Positions 32,788 through 45,140 of a stretch of DNA of 64,000 bases are shown here, one piece after another. This stretch comes from Termitomyces sp. T153 (Eukaryota; Basidiomycota; Agaricomycetes; Agaricales; Lyophyllaceae). Positions within the stretch are counted from its first letter, which is position 1. Each line of letters starts with the position of its first letter. The notes beneath the pieces were generated by a model. That model was not told the DNA's origin. It did not search any database and saw only the letters and a program-made list of their open reading frames with translations. The DNA is taken from assembly GCA_018296165.2 (NCBI GenBank), contig JACKQL020000010.1:1054001-1118000 (forward strand), in the 5' to 3' direction. A program made the position numbers and the translations under genes.

Positions 32788-32991
32788 GAAATAAGTGGAC
32801 AATTGTTTACATGTGTATATATACAATATTAATAACATGTTAATAACTATTATGAACAGGCATATCATTCTTGATTTCAATGGTCAGGTGTATCAGGTGT
32901 GTATGATCAACCAATGATATGTGAACATAGGATTATATAAATCATGTACTTCTTTTAGATCTGAATGTTCTCACTGCTAAAGAATATACAT
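32788..32991 (-). repeat. 204-bp inverted repeat, right copy
   Basis: It is the reverse complement of 15515-15718 with about six mismatches. The inner side abuts a poly(A) run and the outer side ends AGAATATACAT. Confidence 0.75.
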
Positions 32992-33186
32992 GTCTCCCAT
33001 TAGGGTGGGAATCTTCAGATTGAATGCCACAATGGAATGTCATGACAAGAGACCCCATAGATGTGAATAACAATGCTGACACATGGAAGTCCTAAAACCA
33101 AACCAACCTCAAAATAGTATGTTGCAAGAGAAAAAGAATCACCACCTTAAAGATCCAAACCATAATACCTTTGTATAGAACATATT
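32992..33186. other. Unassigned short CpG-poor segment
   Basis: No gene or repeat end was recognised between the right 204-bp repeat and the family-B LTR fragment. Confidence 0.4.
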
Positions 33187-33390
33187 TGTCAGGTTCCACT
33201 GACCACAGGGGCTCAGCTTAACTGGGTGAATCCTTCTAGGTGGATGTTATGTCCTGCACTTATAATCTTGCACTCCAGAGGAGTCCTGATGTCAGATACT
33301 TGCAAGGATAGACTGAGGGAGAGGTCCAGGGAAGTCTAAGACAAAGTGTGAATAAGGGTTGGGCTTGGGGGTATGTCAGGCACAAGGTAT
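33187..33390 (+). repeat. Truncated family-B LTR (5' end only)
   Basis: It starts TGTCAGGTTCCACTGACCAC and follows the 39364 copy through GTCTAAGACA and GGTTGGGCTTGGGG before similarity ends near 33390. The remaining 700-900 bp of the LTR are missing. Confidence 0.7.
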
Positions 33391-34616
33391 GTATAAATTC
33401 TTACCAATGCAAGATCATTGTTTGAAGAGTTAGATTCAGACTGAAAATATACAAGGAACACAATACTGATCAGTTTTCAAGCTTTGAAAGATTGATCAGA
33501 TAACACTGAAGAGGATCCAAACAGGACAGGCAAAAGATGAGGGTGATGGAGTGGAAGATCCATCTGAGCAGAGTGACAATCAAGCAGAGGATGATGAGGA
33601 CCTCCCAGTGGTGAACAAAGCATTTACAAATGTGGGAGTACAACAGGCCTTCAAAGTGGATGCTTGTATCAACATTGATGTCATCATCCTGATGAACATG
33701 ATCTCCAAAAAGCCATTGATGAACAACAAGAACAAGAACAAGAACAAGAACCATCACCCTACCCCACCTCTACTTGCAGGATTGGCTCTGGTGACCTCAT
33801 GCATTCATTGCTTGTTACAGCTGTTATGAGGGACTGGACTGTTATTGATGTTGATAGGCTCAATTCCATTCTACTGTTTTATGCAAGGTTTCATATGCCA
33901 AACTACATCATTCCATCCACACCAACACCAACCTCATCCACTTCCTCCTCATGCATTCCTCTGTTCAAGCTGTGCACACCTGTGGCCTTTCTCAGCAGGT
34001 GGTTGCCTCTCAGCAGGTGGTTGCTGTCTGACAAGTGCCCTTTTTGTCAATGCTACCCTGATCAAACAAACTATGCTGCATGTGCACACTTTAGGCTGAG
34101 GAAGGAGGATTTCCCCATCACAGCAATCAATACAATCACAGCCCACATGATCATTCAAAAGGCTGAGGTCCTTATGTCAACTTTCAGGATGCTTGTTGCC
34201 TCCATCCACACTGTAACTTGCACGTCTAGCCCATCCAACACATCTACTGCCTCAGCATATATTCAGTGCCCCCCAACCTACTGGAGCAGTGCAGGCAGCA
34301 GGAAAACATCTCACCACTGGAAAGAATGTATTGGCCATAGCATCTGGTCAACCAGGCAAGGATGCCAGTCAATCCACTACTTGCTATAAGTGCAGGAAAG
34401 TCAATCAGTATTTGACACATCTCCCACAATGCTCATGATCAATGCTGCTTATCCTTGCATCTGCCCTGCCAACCTCAATGCTCACAGGCCCACATCAGTT
34501 GCACCCTTTGACTGTATGACTGATTTGTGAAATGGTCAAACAGACTTGAGATCTTCCTCCAGCAGAGGGGACTGGATTAATATATCTTTGCACTGGAGAG
34601 CAAGCAAGATTGTCTC
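33391..34616 (+). other. Unassigned transposon-like sequence with open frames
   Basis: Plus-strand frames at 33551-33829 and 33799-34389 are open but show no family motif. They include a GAACAA-type microsatellite (33722-33750) and an 18-bp tandem duplication CTCAGCAGGTGGTTGC at 33992-34024. A Cys/His-containing stretch CPFCQCYPDQTNYAACAHF may be part of a decayed zinc-binding domain. Confidence 0.3.
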
Positions 34617-34964
34617 ATGACTGAACCCAATTCAAGCACCAAGCCTGTTGCTTATGCCAACTGGCTGGCAAATAATGACCTCATCATTGGCATCATTGAG
34701 GCAGCAGTGTCCAAAGCTGAGCAAGATGGCCTAAAAACCAATGGGACTGCTAAAGAGTGTTACAGTGCATTGAAGGCAAGAGCTCAGTGCAAAGGTCCAG
34801 TGAAACAGGTTGTGCTTATTCACAAGGCTCTAACCACCTATGCACCCATTGCAGAACTAGTCAAGACTATGGCTCAAAAGATCTGTGACCTCATCAACCA
34901 CACATTTGTGATAGGCACAATTGACAAGGACCTACTGAAGTGTATTGCATTACAACTGCATTGA
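34617..34964 (+). pseudogene. Copia-type Gag fragment 1
   Basis: This 115-residue frame starts MTEPNSSTKPVAYANWLAND-like sequence and contains NDLIIGIIEAAVSKAEQDGL and KTMAQKICDLINHTFVIGTI. The last of these parallels the minus-strand copia Gag at 20.6 kb (RIYKKINHAFDMGDITKDLL). It is a UBN2-type Gag of the Ty1/copia group and ends in frame breaks. Confidence 0.65.
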
Positions 34965-35382
34965 TGATAAATCCTTTGAATCCATATAGACTCAAGTTTC
35001 CCAAGGCCTTGCTGACCCCACCAAGGAGAGACCCTATACTTCCTCCAACATTTGTAAGCTATTCCAAACCTTAGATAACTATCCACCATTGCCCCATCAG
35101 AGGAGTTGGAGGTTTGTCAATCAATGCAACAGGAGTTGGGAAGATTTGCTTCCATGTACAAGGCAAGGTCAAGATTGAACTTCAAAATGCTCTATACATT
35201 ATCAAGTTAACTGTATGTATATAAGTACATACACTGTAGTAGGTAAAGGCATTGAATACCACAGCTTTTATCCCCCATATTTCAATTGGTTATGGGCCCC
35301 ACCTGCAACTGAACATCTTGTTTTATTGTTTTACTTGATGTTTGATTTATCTTGCACCCCACTACTTCCATCATAGCCTACA

Positions 35383-35850
35383 ATGTCCACTAAAACCTTG
35401 TCATTGCCCCATTGCATTGATGCGCTCAAGGGCACCAATAACTATGTGGTATGGAAGATTAAGATGATTGACATCTTGATAGACCTTGACTTGATTGATC
35501 ATGCTCACATCTTGATAGACCTTGACTTGATTGATTATACTGAGGGCACTACCACAATCCCAGCCGATGCAGCAAAGGTAGTTGAAACAAAGACAAGACA
35601 AAGGACTGGAAGGCCCTTTCAGCAATACAGCTATGTTTTGGTGATGCTCCACTTGTGTATATTGCAGAATCAATGATGTTGAAGGATGCCTGGGACACAC
35701 TCAAGGCAATGTATGAGACACATGGTGCCATAGGCATTATTATGGTGGAATAGAAGTTGTTCCATGCACAATGTGAGGATGTAATGGGTGTACAGGCTTA
35801 TTTGTTGCATTTGCAATGCTAACTTAATTAGCATTATATTACATAAGGTC
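35383..35850 (+). pseudogene. Copia-type Gag fragment 2 with an in-frame 36-bp duplication
   Basis: MSTKTLSLPHCIDALKGTNN, then YVVWKIKMIDILIDLDLID, the typical start of copia Gag (L-x-G-x-N-Y-x-x-W-x-x-K-M). ILIDLDLID is repeated at once through a duplicated block at 35475-35546. Downstream, out of frame, SMMLKDAWDTLKAMYETHG matches the continuing UBN2 region. It probably represents a second, separate copia copy rather than the continuation of fragment 1. Confidence 0.65.
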
Positions 35851-36549
35851 AACATCTTGTATTCACAATGTATCTAGTCTAATCAAATAATTTGGTCTGA
35901 TTTAGCTACTGCATGAACCACACAAGATTGTTTTATCTGTAGCCAACAGCTACATTTTTTGGATCTTCTGCTATTGGCTTTAGACTCTGGCTCTAGTAAT
36001 CACTCTAGGCAAACATCCTCAAAACTTTATCTGCTTTCCATTCTTTATTGGCCACATGTTTACACATGGCAAACTCAGGCAATCAGCCACCTGGCTTTAC
36101 AGAACCAGAAGATGGACCTCAGGCCAGTGGGATGCCTTCAGTGTTGCTATACCAACCCCCATGGTAACAGGATGAAAATGCATCTTGTGATTTCGCTTTG
36201 GAATTCCAGGTAGTCTATTTGTAGCATAGATGAAGTCAATAATTAACCCTGGCCCTAGACCAGGGGATAAATCATATAGGTCTGGAGCATCAATTCCAAT
36301 GATGCAGCTGCCATTGTTGATCTACCTGGCTTTGTCTGAGAGCAGTATGCTGCTTCTAGGGACCATGGGCAAATTCTCTCCCTCTTCAGCCCTGACACAG
36401 AGTAGTGTGGTAGCACACAGTACACCCTTCTGGACATTACAGCCCAAAAAAGGGACTAAGATGGGGGTAAGAGGGCATGAGGCATCAGGGGACCAGACGA
36501 TGCAGCATCAAGTAGTGAGCCCAGAATCATAAGTAGAGACTGAGAAGTA
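35851..36549. other. Unassigned CpG-poor sequence
   Basis: Short frames only. It lies between copia Gag remnants and the family-C gypsy, whose 5' LTR I could not locate. Confidence 0.35.
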
Positions 36550-38963
36550 GGTGGCAATGGTGCCTCAACCAACAGGAAGTGTGGAAAGGGGGGGCAGAGA
36601 GCCACAGAGGAGGTGAAAGAGCCTTGGATAAGTTTGGGACCTCAAGTCTGGACTTGATTCCTCAAATGAGGAAGAAGAGAAGAGGTCATTACTGGCCTTA
36701 TCTGTCCAACTACAGCCAGTCCTGGACCATTACCCAATGGTCTCAAAAGAAGCAACATAAAAGTAGCTACAGCTTTACATTGTAAAGCATCTACAGTTAC
36801 TGGCTAGCAGAGGCCAGCATGTACCTAGGGCTGATTTGACTGAATATATCAAACTTTTTTCTCAGATTTTTGAGCCGGAACTCATGGAGTATTTAGAGCA
36901 TAAAGCAGCCCAAGAAACCACAATATTGGCCGCAACTCGAGCCAAGTCAGTGGACTATGATGTGGTAATGTGTCAATGAGTGCCATGCATTGAAAAAGCA
37001 ATGGATATCTTGAGGGCAGCACAACAAGCAAATGAGTCTCAGCAGAACTTTATAAGGTGGCAGAATGCAGTGCAGTGACAAGCCAACACTAGTGGAGTGC
37101 CCCTGTGGGCATTGTCTGAGGTTGAGATGGTGACTTCCAAACCTGACAAGGATGATGCAGAAGATCTGCAAAGACTGAGGATGCTTTGTCAACATGTCAC
37201 TATTAAAGAAGAAGCACACAAAGATGGTGTACCAGAAGAAACTTCTGTGGTGCAACACAGTGTGAGACATGTCCATCTAGTGGACAACTAGAATGAGCAT
37301 GTTAAATACCAATGCATCCACAACCAGGACTTGCAGGATTGTGGAGAGTTGTTGATAGATGACCAGGGTGTAGTCTTTGAAGGGCATGAAGGAGTTACAC
37401 CAATCAATGACATGAAGTGACAATTTGTCTCAAGGACTGGAGAACCAGACAAAGATCCAGATGATGAAAGTGGTGATGAGGATCACCAGAGTGACTGAGG
37501 ACATGGTCATCATAAGGACAACCATAACATACAAGATCATTGAGATGATGGTAGACCTTTTGGTCTCCAACCAGAGACACCAGGGCCTCAAGCACCACCT
37601 GATCTGCATCAAGAACATAGGGTGGAGGATTGCTTGAGTTGCATACCAAGGGCATGGTCCATGCCCTCACCTCATGAGCTACAAGCAAGCATGCCAGGAA
37701 TGAAGTGGTCAGGATCTATATGGATCATATGCATGACCACCTCAATTGTCTTGTGGATGATTCCTTGGAAGTCCAGTTCAAGTTTCCAGATGGGGTACAA
37801 CCCTGGAAATTGGAAGGGAAGCATATTCAACCATATGCTGGGAGACACAAGTTTTCCCAGCTGGAAGACTGGGCCATGGACATATGCTATTATTTAACAA
37901 CTTGCTGCTGTGGCAGAGATGACATGGACCAGGAGCACATATTTGTGCTCCAGGAGGTTATTGATGGAGAGGCATGGAATTGGTTCCACAGACATGTCCT
38001 CCATACCAATAGGAACAAGCAGGACTGGACCTTCAAGGAGGTCCTACTGGGTTATACAATGGCTTTGTGAACATGGCAACCATGCAGGAGGCTTGTGAAG
38101 CCTTCCTGACTGTGGTGTACAACACCTTAACTGGCATCCAGACCTTCCATGATGACTTGGTAGGTCATGCTAAAAATATGGCTGTCTATCTGGATGAGTT
38201 GACTATGTGAGAAACATTCCTTGATGGGATACCTGCTGAGATGCATTGCATGCTCATACACAATGATAATTTGTCACCAGAGGTCAACATGGGGACCAAA
38301 TTCCTAGTGTATGCCATATGCTATGAGCAGTCTGCACAGACTGCAACACATTACAATCAGTGCAGCTCTTGCTGCATGATTAGACATTGCCAACCTGTGA
38401 AGGTTGGGACCTTCTTAGCAAAGCAGTTCAAGATAGAGCAGATTTGCAACCTGCAATTTGTAGTGCAATGGATGCTTCTGGAAGGCCAGCAGCCTGGAAC
38501 AGGACCAACTAGTAATGCATCAGTAGCAAAGAAAGTCAGATAGGCAATGCAGGATGGTCCACCAAGAGTGAGCACTCCCAAGACTGCATTTGGCAGTGGT
38601 GATCCAGGCTATAAGCCTAGTGGTGGGTCACTATGGTGTTGCAACTGTGGTTGGACAAGCCACTATGCCAAAGATTGTAAGGCACTAAAAGCACACTTAT
38701 GGGCTGCCTGTATGGCAGTGGCAGGGAGCAATGCTGAGAGTGATGTTGATGATAACCTGGAAGAAGTTGCCAAGGACAAGGAGGGTCCTCAAGATGATGA
38801 GGCACAGTTGACATTGGATGATGCTGAGAGTGTCCAGATGGATGGTGATGAGTATGTTGCTGTGGACATATATGATAATGACTATTATACTTGTGATGAT
38901 AAGGATGAGGATATGTTTACTTTGACAGAGCATCAGGAGGATAAGTGTGTTTATATGAGATGA
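36550..38963 (+). pseudogene. Gypsy Gag (family C)
   Basis: The N-terminal part reads LSVQLQPVLDHYPMVSKEAT and LFSQIFEPELMEYLEHKAAQ. The capsid-like part (37705-38070) has FPDGVQPWKLEGKHIQPYAG, then VLQEVIDGEAWNWFHRHVL. A zinc knuckle CCNCGWTSHYAKDC (about 38640) and an acidic tail to 38963 follow. Several in-frame stops, mostly TGA/TAG, break the gene. It is the particle protein of the element. Confidence 0.75.
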
Positions 38964-38999
38964 GTGACCTTGGATGCAGAAAGCAGCAGATGAGCTGCA

Positions 39000-39363
39000 G
39001 TGACCAAATTATTCTCCTCAGGAGAAGGAGTGTCTAGTGATGTATGTTGATGTCAATGGGCATCTGATGAGGATGCTGTGGGATTCAGGGAGTACCACTA
39101 TGGGCATTATGCCCCAGTGTTTTTTTTGCTCATGTGAACACAATACATGTTCATGAATTGATGGAGCCAATGATGCTCCAGCTGGGAACTGTGTGGAGCC
39201 ATGCAGTGGTACAATTTGGTGCAAAAGTGAAGATTAGGACATCAGAGTGACTGACAGAAGAATATGTGTATGTAGCAAATTTTGATCACTATGATATGGT
39301 CATTGGTATGCCATTTATGTGTAAGAAGAAAGTCAATCTTGACTGTGTGAACAACAAGGTCAT
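39000..39363 (+). pseudogene. Gypsy aspartic protease (family C), split by a solo LTR
   Basis: The frame reads ECLVMYVDVNGHLMRMLWDS then GSTTMGIMPQ, so the active-site DSGST is intact here. A frame change follows, and DCVNNKVI at 39340-39363 continues as VNRVLLKMKRAILADTD at 40455 onward once the LTR and one GTCAT are removed. Confidence 0.75.
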
Positions 39364-40454
39364 TGTCAAGTTCTGCTGACCACAGGGGCTCAGCTTGATT
39401 GAGTGAGTCCTTACTAGGCAGATGCAATGTCCTGCACTTATAACCTAGCATTCTGGGGAGGTCTGCACTTCAGATACTTGGGAGAATAAGCTAAGGGGCA
39501 TAGTCCAAACAGGTTTGGGATAGTCTGTGGATGTCTAAGACAGGGTACAAAGAAGGGTTGGGCTTGGGGAAGACTCAGGCACAAGTCTGGGAACAGATTC
39601 TAGGAATGTGGGGTAAGCAGAGGTCATGCAAGTGATGGGAGCAGGACTGGAGGGTTGATGGGAGATCAGATGGGATTGATGGGTTCTGGGGCCAAATGTA
39701 GGGCAAGGTCTGGAGTTAGTTATGAATGTTGGAGTCATAAATACATGAACATAGATATGCATGGAGTTTGTAATGGAGTTAGAGTTGCAAGGAATTCAAG
39801 CAACAATAAAGGAAACTAAAGCTGACAAGATGAGACAGAGTCAAGACAAGACAGAGATGAGAATGAAATCAATTGATTGAGATACAAGACTAGAGATAGA
39901 AATAGAGATGAAGCCTGAAAATATAACAAACACAAATGTAACAAAGAAGTATCAGCAATATCAAGACTAATGTAGCAGATATTGCTCTACAGCTTACATA
40001 CTGACTACTGGACCTCCTCTGGGAACAGCAGGTCTGGCTGTAGGGCTTGTTAGAGCAATGTGGGGTTGATGAGTGTTGGTTTTGATCAGTGGGTGGGCTG
40101 CAGTGATATGCTGATGGGAACTGATGGGCATGTGTGCTACCCCAGAGTTGTTGGGATATTCCAGACTGGTTGGGCAAGTTGGGTTGACAGGTTAGTGATG
40201 TATGCTGGGATCAGGAACAGTGTCAAAGGGGCCTGGGGACTTGAGAAAAGAAGAAGAAGTGACAGGGTCTGCAGGGAATGTGTTGGGGCCTGCTGGGGAG
40301 TCTCTGAAGTTTGCCAGAGAAGTATCGGAGATTGCCAAGGCAGGTGCTGGCATTAAAAAAAGGTCAGGATAGGTTGAGGGAGTATTAGTAGGTACTCTGG
40401 AGAGGCAGGGGTTGCTGGAGAAGAGGTCTGGGAGTTTGAGAATGGGTCATGACA
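39364..40454 (+). repeat. Solo LTR, family B (1091 bp), target duplication GTCAT
   Basis: It starts TGTCAAGTTCTGCTGACC and ends GGGTCATGACA, flanked by GTCAT at 39359-39363 and 40455-40459. It is almost free of CpG and is the most decayed full-length copy of the family here. Confidence 0.92.
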
Positions 40455-40583
40455 GTCATTGTCAACAGAGTACTGTTGAAGATGAAAAGAGCCATCCTAG
40501 CAGACACAGATAGCTGGCTGCAGCAGTACAGGGTTATGGATCAATGTTGCAATGGTTGCAACTGACTAAAAGGTCACAGAAGG

Positions 40584-42038
40584 GTGACAGTGGAAGACAT
40601 GGAGGAGGAATTGGCTCCTATGGCCAGCCTGCCAGTGGAGTCACTAGCAATCCTGATGAGTGAGCAAGAGTTTCAAGGAACTCTAGAAAGGGGGGAAGGG
40701 CTGGATCAGCCAAGTGCAGCTGGGAAAAGAGCTACAAAGAAGCCTGAAAAGGTTTGTCTACCTGAGGAAACTCATGCTAAACAAGTAGGGAGAGAATCTT
40801 TGGAGTGTCAACTAACAAGCTCTGGAGTAAAAATGAAGGACCTCATTACAGACAAGGATAAGAAGAGATGGGATTGGCAGAGTGCCATGAGCATGGTAGG
40901 AATGACTGACAGCATAAGATCCTTTTGGGATTGACCAGTGCCACTATCAGACATGCAATGGGCTTATAACCCACATATGCCATTGGAATTAAATGAGGTA
41001 GTAGCCTCTATGGTGGTGTGCAAGTGGGCTGGGTTATGCCAACCCACTGGAGAAGTGTACCATAAACTGTTTGCTGATGAAATATTTGAGCCCTCAGACA
41101 TTATATTTGATAGTATCTCACTGAAGGTGAGAAGCATATGGTGGTCAATGGGGTTGATGGTGTTAAGGCCCCCACTGAGGCTGAAAACAGAAGACACTGG
41201 GGAAGAGCATTTACATGCACACAGAGAAAAATTCAAACCAAAGGTTCAACTGTACCCAAAGCACATCAATAAAGAAAAACAAAAGGCTCAGGGTCTAATG
41301 AAAGAGGGTATTCTACAATTGCATCAGCAATGGCAACAAGAGTTTGCAGATATTGTCAATGGAACAAAAGAGGAACTTCCTCCATGGAGGGAAGTTAAAC
41401 ATGAGATTAATCTCATAGATGAGAACAAGCAGTATAAGTACCACTTGCCTTGTTGTCCATGAGCTTTGCAAGATCAGCTTCATGACAAGATGAATTGGTA
41501 CATCAATGCAAAGTGGTGGGAGCCATGGCCAGCAGTGCAGGTGGCACCACTACTATGCATTCCAAAGAAAGATGGGATGTTACACACTGTGTTGAATGCA
41601 TGACAGTGCAGCAATAATACTATCAAAGATGTGATGCTGCTGTGTGATGAGGAAGTAATTCAGGAGGACATTGTGAAGGCCAAATACAGGTCAAAGGTTG
41701 ACCTCACAGATGCATACAAACAAGTACACATACATGTAGAGGAGTATTCTGAAGATGCTGTTTGCATCCCTGTTTGTAAGCAATATCATGCAAATTGGTG
41801 ATTGTAATGCACCAGCTACCTTTTAGAGGTTGATGACCTCTATATTCCAAGATGTAATTGGAAAGTTCATCCATGTCTATTTAGACAATATCTTCATCTT
41901 TTCAGACTTTGTAAAGGAGCATGAGCAGCACTTATGAGTCATGTCTGGACAACTTATCAAAGCTAGCTTGTATCTCAAGTGGAACAAATGTGAACTTTAT
42001 GCTGACAATGTGGACTGCTTAGGGCATGTCATAGATAT
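40584..42038 (+). pseudogene. Gypsy reverse transcriptase (family C), 5' part
   Basis: The upstream linker (40584-40934, DMEEELAPMASLPVESLAIL) leads into RT: FADIVNGTKEELPPWREVKH, INLIDENKQYKYHLP, VAPLLCIPKKDGMLHTVLNA, KYRSKVDLTDAYKQVHIHVE. The catalytic box reads FIHVYLDNIFIFSDFVKEHE (YLDN). The frame continues to GHVID at the LTR insertion. Stops are frequent. Confidence 0.85.
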
Positions 42039-42994
42039 TGTCAGGTTCTGCTGACGATGGGGGCTCAGCTACACTGGCAAATCCTTACTAGGCAGATGTG
42101 ATGTCCTGCACTTATAACCAAGCATCTGGGATGGGCATGGAGGGGAGGGACTTGTGAGGGGGAGCTAGGGGGGGTGGTCTGAGCAAGTCCGGAGTGGTTT
42201 GGGGATGTCTAAGACCAAGTGTATTAGATGTTGGACCTGGACGGGCACTGGGACAAGTTTGTGGGCACGCAAATAGAATGCAGGACAAGTGGGGGCTTCA
42301 TGATTGATGGGGGTGGAGCCGGAGTTTGACGGGAGATCACCAAGGTGTGATGGGTTCCTGGGCTGAGCAGGGGGCGAGGTCTGGAGTTGTCATAAGAATG
42401 TTCAGGTTGTAATGCATGCATGGAGTTTGTACTGACATTGGAGATGAAAGGAACTTAGGAAGACAAAGGAAATATACACAGTCGAGATGAGACAGAGACA
42501 AGGCGAGATGAGACAGAGAAAAGAGATAGATTCAAAACTAAAAATAGAAACAGTGACAAGATGAAGGACAAGACATAGGAAACCAGTAAATGCAATATCA
42601 AGACTAAAGTACCAGGGGTTACTCTACGACTTATATACCTACTACTGGGTGGTTCCGGAGGGCAGAGGATATAGCGGCAGGCTTGACGGAACTGCACGGA
42701 GTCGACGGTTGTCAGGTGCAATCTTGGAGCAGGCCACGGTGACATTCTGATGGGATCAGTTGGAAAGCAGATTGTTCCAGGGTCAGGGGAAGCCTTGGGA
42801 GTCCAGGGGAATTCAGGGGATGCATCAACTGCTGTGGAGAAGGTGTCGGAGTTGATCAAGGAGCCATCGGGGTTTGCCGAGGAAGTGTCGGAGTTGCCCA
42901 AAGTGGGCGTGGAGGGTGGGCGAGGGTTGGGGAGTTTGGCAGAGCATTGGGGGGGCTGGGGGTGGTGTCGGGGTCTAGGGAGCGGGTCGTGACA
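42039..42994 (+). repeat. Solo LTR, family B (956 bp), target duplication GATAT
   Basis: It starts TGTCAGGTTCTGCTGACG and ends GGGTCGTGACA, flanked by GATAT at 42034-42038 and 42995-42999. Removing it with one GATAT restores GHVIDMQGIHPD in the RT thumb. CpG content is intermediate. Confidence 0.93.
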
Positions 42995-43780
42995 GATATG
43001 CAGGGTATACACCCAGACTCTGACAAACTTGATTGCATTTGAGAGTGGCAAACACCACATAATTATAATGATAAACAGCACATTGTTGGGCTGGTCAACT
43101 ATATTGGTAACTATCTACCAGACATAACAGCATATACTGTGCCACTGATTGCCATGACCCAAAATGGGGCACCATTTTACTGGCAACTGCTACATCAGTG
43201 GTGCTTTGAGATGGTTAAGCAGATCTGCACCAAGATGCTGGTTATTTGACCAATCAATCCATGTTGCAACAAGCCTATATGGCTCATTTGCAACACATCA
43301 AAGACAGGTGTAGGAGCCATGTTGGGCCAAGGAAAGACATGGCAAACCTGTAGGCCTGCTGGGTTCATGTCATGTAAGTTTACAACTGCACAGCAGAACC
43401 ATGCAGTCCACAAGTTAGAGACACTTGCTATCCTTGAAGCTCTCCTGAAATGGGAGGATAAACTGATGGGGTATAAGATCCATATAATAACAGATCACAA
43501 AGTGCTAGAGTTTTTCAAAACTCAAGTGCATCTGTCCCTGTGACAATGTCAATGGATCAACTATATGTCATGTTACCAATTTTACATAACATATGTCAAG
43601 AGCAAACTCAATAATGTTGCAGACTCTTTGTTGCAATACTTTGAGAGTAATACCAGTGAGGATGTCCATGATGTCCATGACTTTGTCCAGGTGGACAAGC
43701 AAATAGATTCAGAGGGCAAAAACTTGCCCTTGCATAGCTTCCAGGAAATAGCAGAACATCAGGTAAAGATATGAGCCATG
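42995..43780 (+). pseudogene. Gypsy RT thumb and RNase H (family C)
   Basis: HIVGLVNYIGNYLPDITAYT (RT thumb) is followed by RNase H with TTAQQNHAVHKLETLAILEA, YKIHIITDHKVLEFFKTQ and VKSKLNNVADSL. Stops interrupt the frame at several places. Confidence 0.8.
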
Positions 43781-43836
43781 CTGCACTGTAGCAAGCAGCT
43801 CAGGAAGCAACTAGAGCTGACCTCAAAGCTCAAGGG

Positions 43837-45140
43837 ATGGTTGATGCAGGGCCAACCAATGCATTGCCATTAGCAGTGTTGCCATTGCACAACAACAATC
43901 TGACATTGGAGCAGGCATTGGTGACCATGGCTGATGGTCTGGGCACTGTTGATGTTGAAAATGTGCAATTGCATGCATGTATCTGGAGAGGATACTTGCA
44001 GGGCAAGTTGTTTGTTGAGATAATCAACAGAACCAAGGAGCACCCATGTTTCATCCTTGAGCAGAAGCTTATTTACTTGATGATTCCAACAGGATTGAGG
44101 GTCCTGCATGTGCCTCAGGATAGGTCATTGATCACAATGATATTGGAAAAAGCCCATAGTGTTGTTGGGCACTTTGGATACCAAAAGATGCTGGAATATG
44201 TGTGGCAATTGTATTGGTGGCCACAGATGGCCAAAGAGATGAGTCAGTTCTGTACAACATGCAAATTGTGTCAACATTTGAAAACAGTAAACCAGACACC
44301 AGCTGGGAAGCTACATTTGCTGGCATAGACTTCATTGGCCTGTTTGCAAAATCACATGGCTACAACTACCTACAGGTAGTCATCTGCTGCATGACCAGTA
44401 TGTCCACCTGCTTTCTGTGACTATGACAGTTAAGGCATTAAAGCTATCATGGATATATCTCAAAGAGATAGTATGGCTACATGGCCTGCCCAGCTTGATT
44501 GTAAGTGATTGAGACTACAAGTTTACCTCCAAATGGTAGAGGGAGCTACATAAACTAATGGGCATGAAGTTGCTAATGTCAACATCATTTCACCCTTGGA
44601 CAGATGATCAGACAGAGCATGCAAATCAAAATGTTGCACAGATCTTCAGAGCATTTATCTGGCCTGATCAGAAGGACTGTTTCCTATGGTAGAATTCATG
44701 ATCGATGCAAGTGTGGCAGAGACCACAGATTATGCACCCTTTGAGTTGAACAGTGGCTATATGCCATCTATGATCAGAGAACTTTGTAGTGACAATGTGA
44801 TCCACCAGGGGATCAAGGACTTTGCATAGACTGCACTGAAGAATTTGGCTAATGCACATGATGCAATTATAGAGACTGGCATCTTTCAGATGTGTCAGGC
44901 AAAAAACTGCTGCAGTGGTGAGCCAGATATTGCCAAGAGTAGCTTGGTTTGTTTGTTGACAAAGAATCTGAACTTGCCCAAGGGCAGAGCAACCAAGTTG
45001 TGTCCCAAGCAAGCTGAGTGCCCACCAATGTCTGCTGGTGCACCTTTGAGCAGCATGCCAGAACTCTACCATGCCATTACTCTGGTAGGACTGTACCTAC
45101 AGCTATATCATGAAGGGGCTCATCCAGGGCCCCAATGCTG
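43837..45140 (+). pseudogene. Gypsy integrase (family C)
   Basis: The HHCC-type zinc-binding region reads ILEKAHSVVGHFGYQKMLEY, LYWWPQMAKEMSQFCTTCKL and CQHLKTVNQTPAGKLH. The core continues in other frames (FIGLFAKSHGYNYLQVVIC, then about 44480-44700). No chromodomain was seen before the probable LTR. Confidence 0.75.

Noticed and set aside
33799..34389. 196-residue plus-strand frame
   Set aside because: Low-complexity Ser/Thr/Pro composition, no recognisable motif, and CpG-poor surroundings. Kept only as unassigned sequence.
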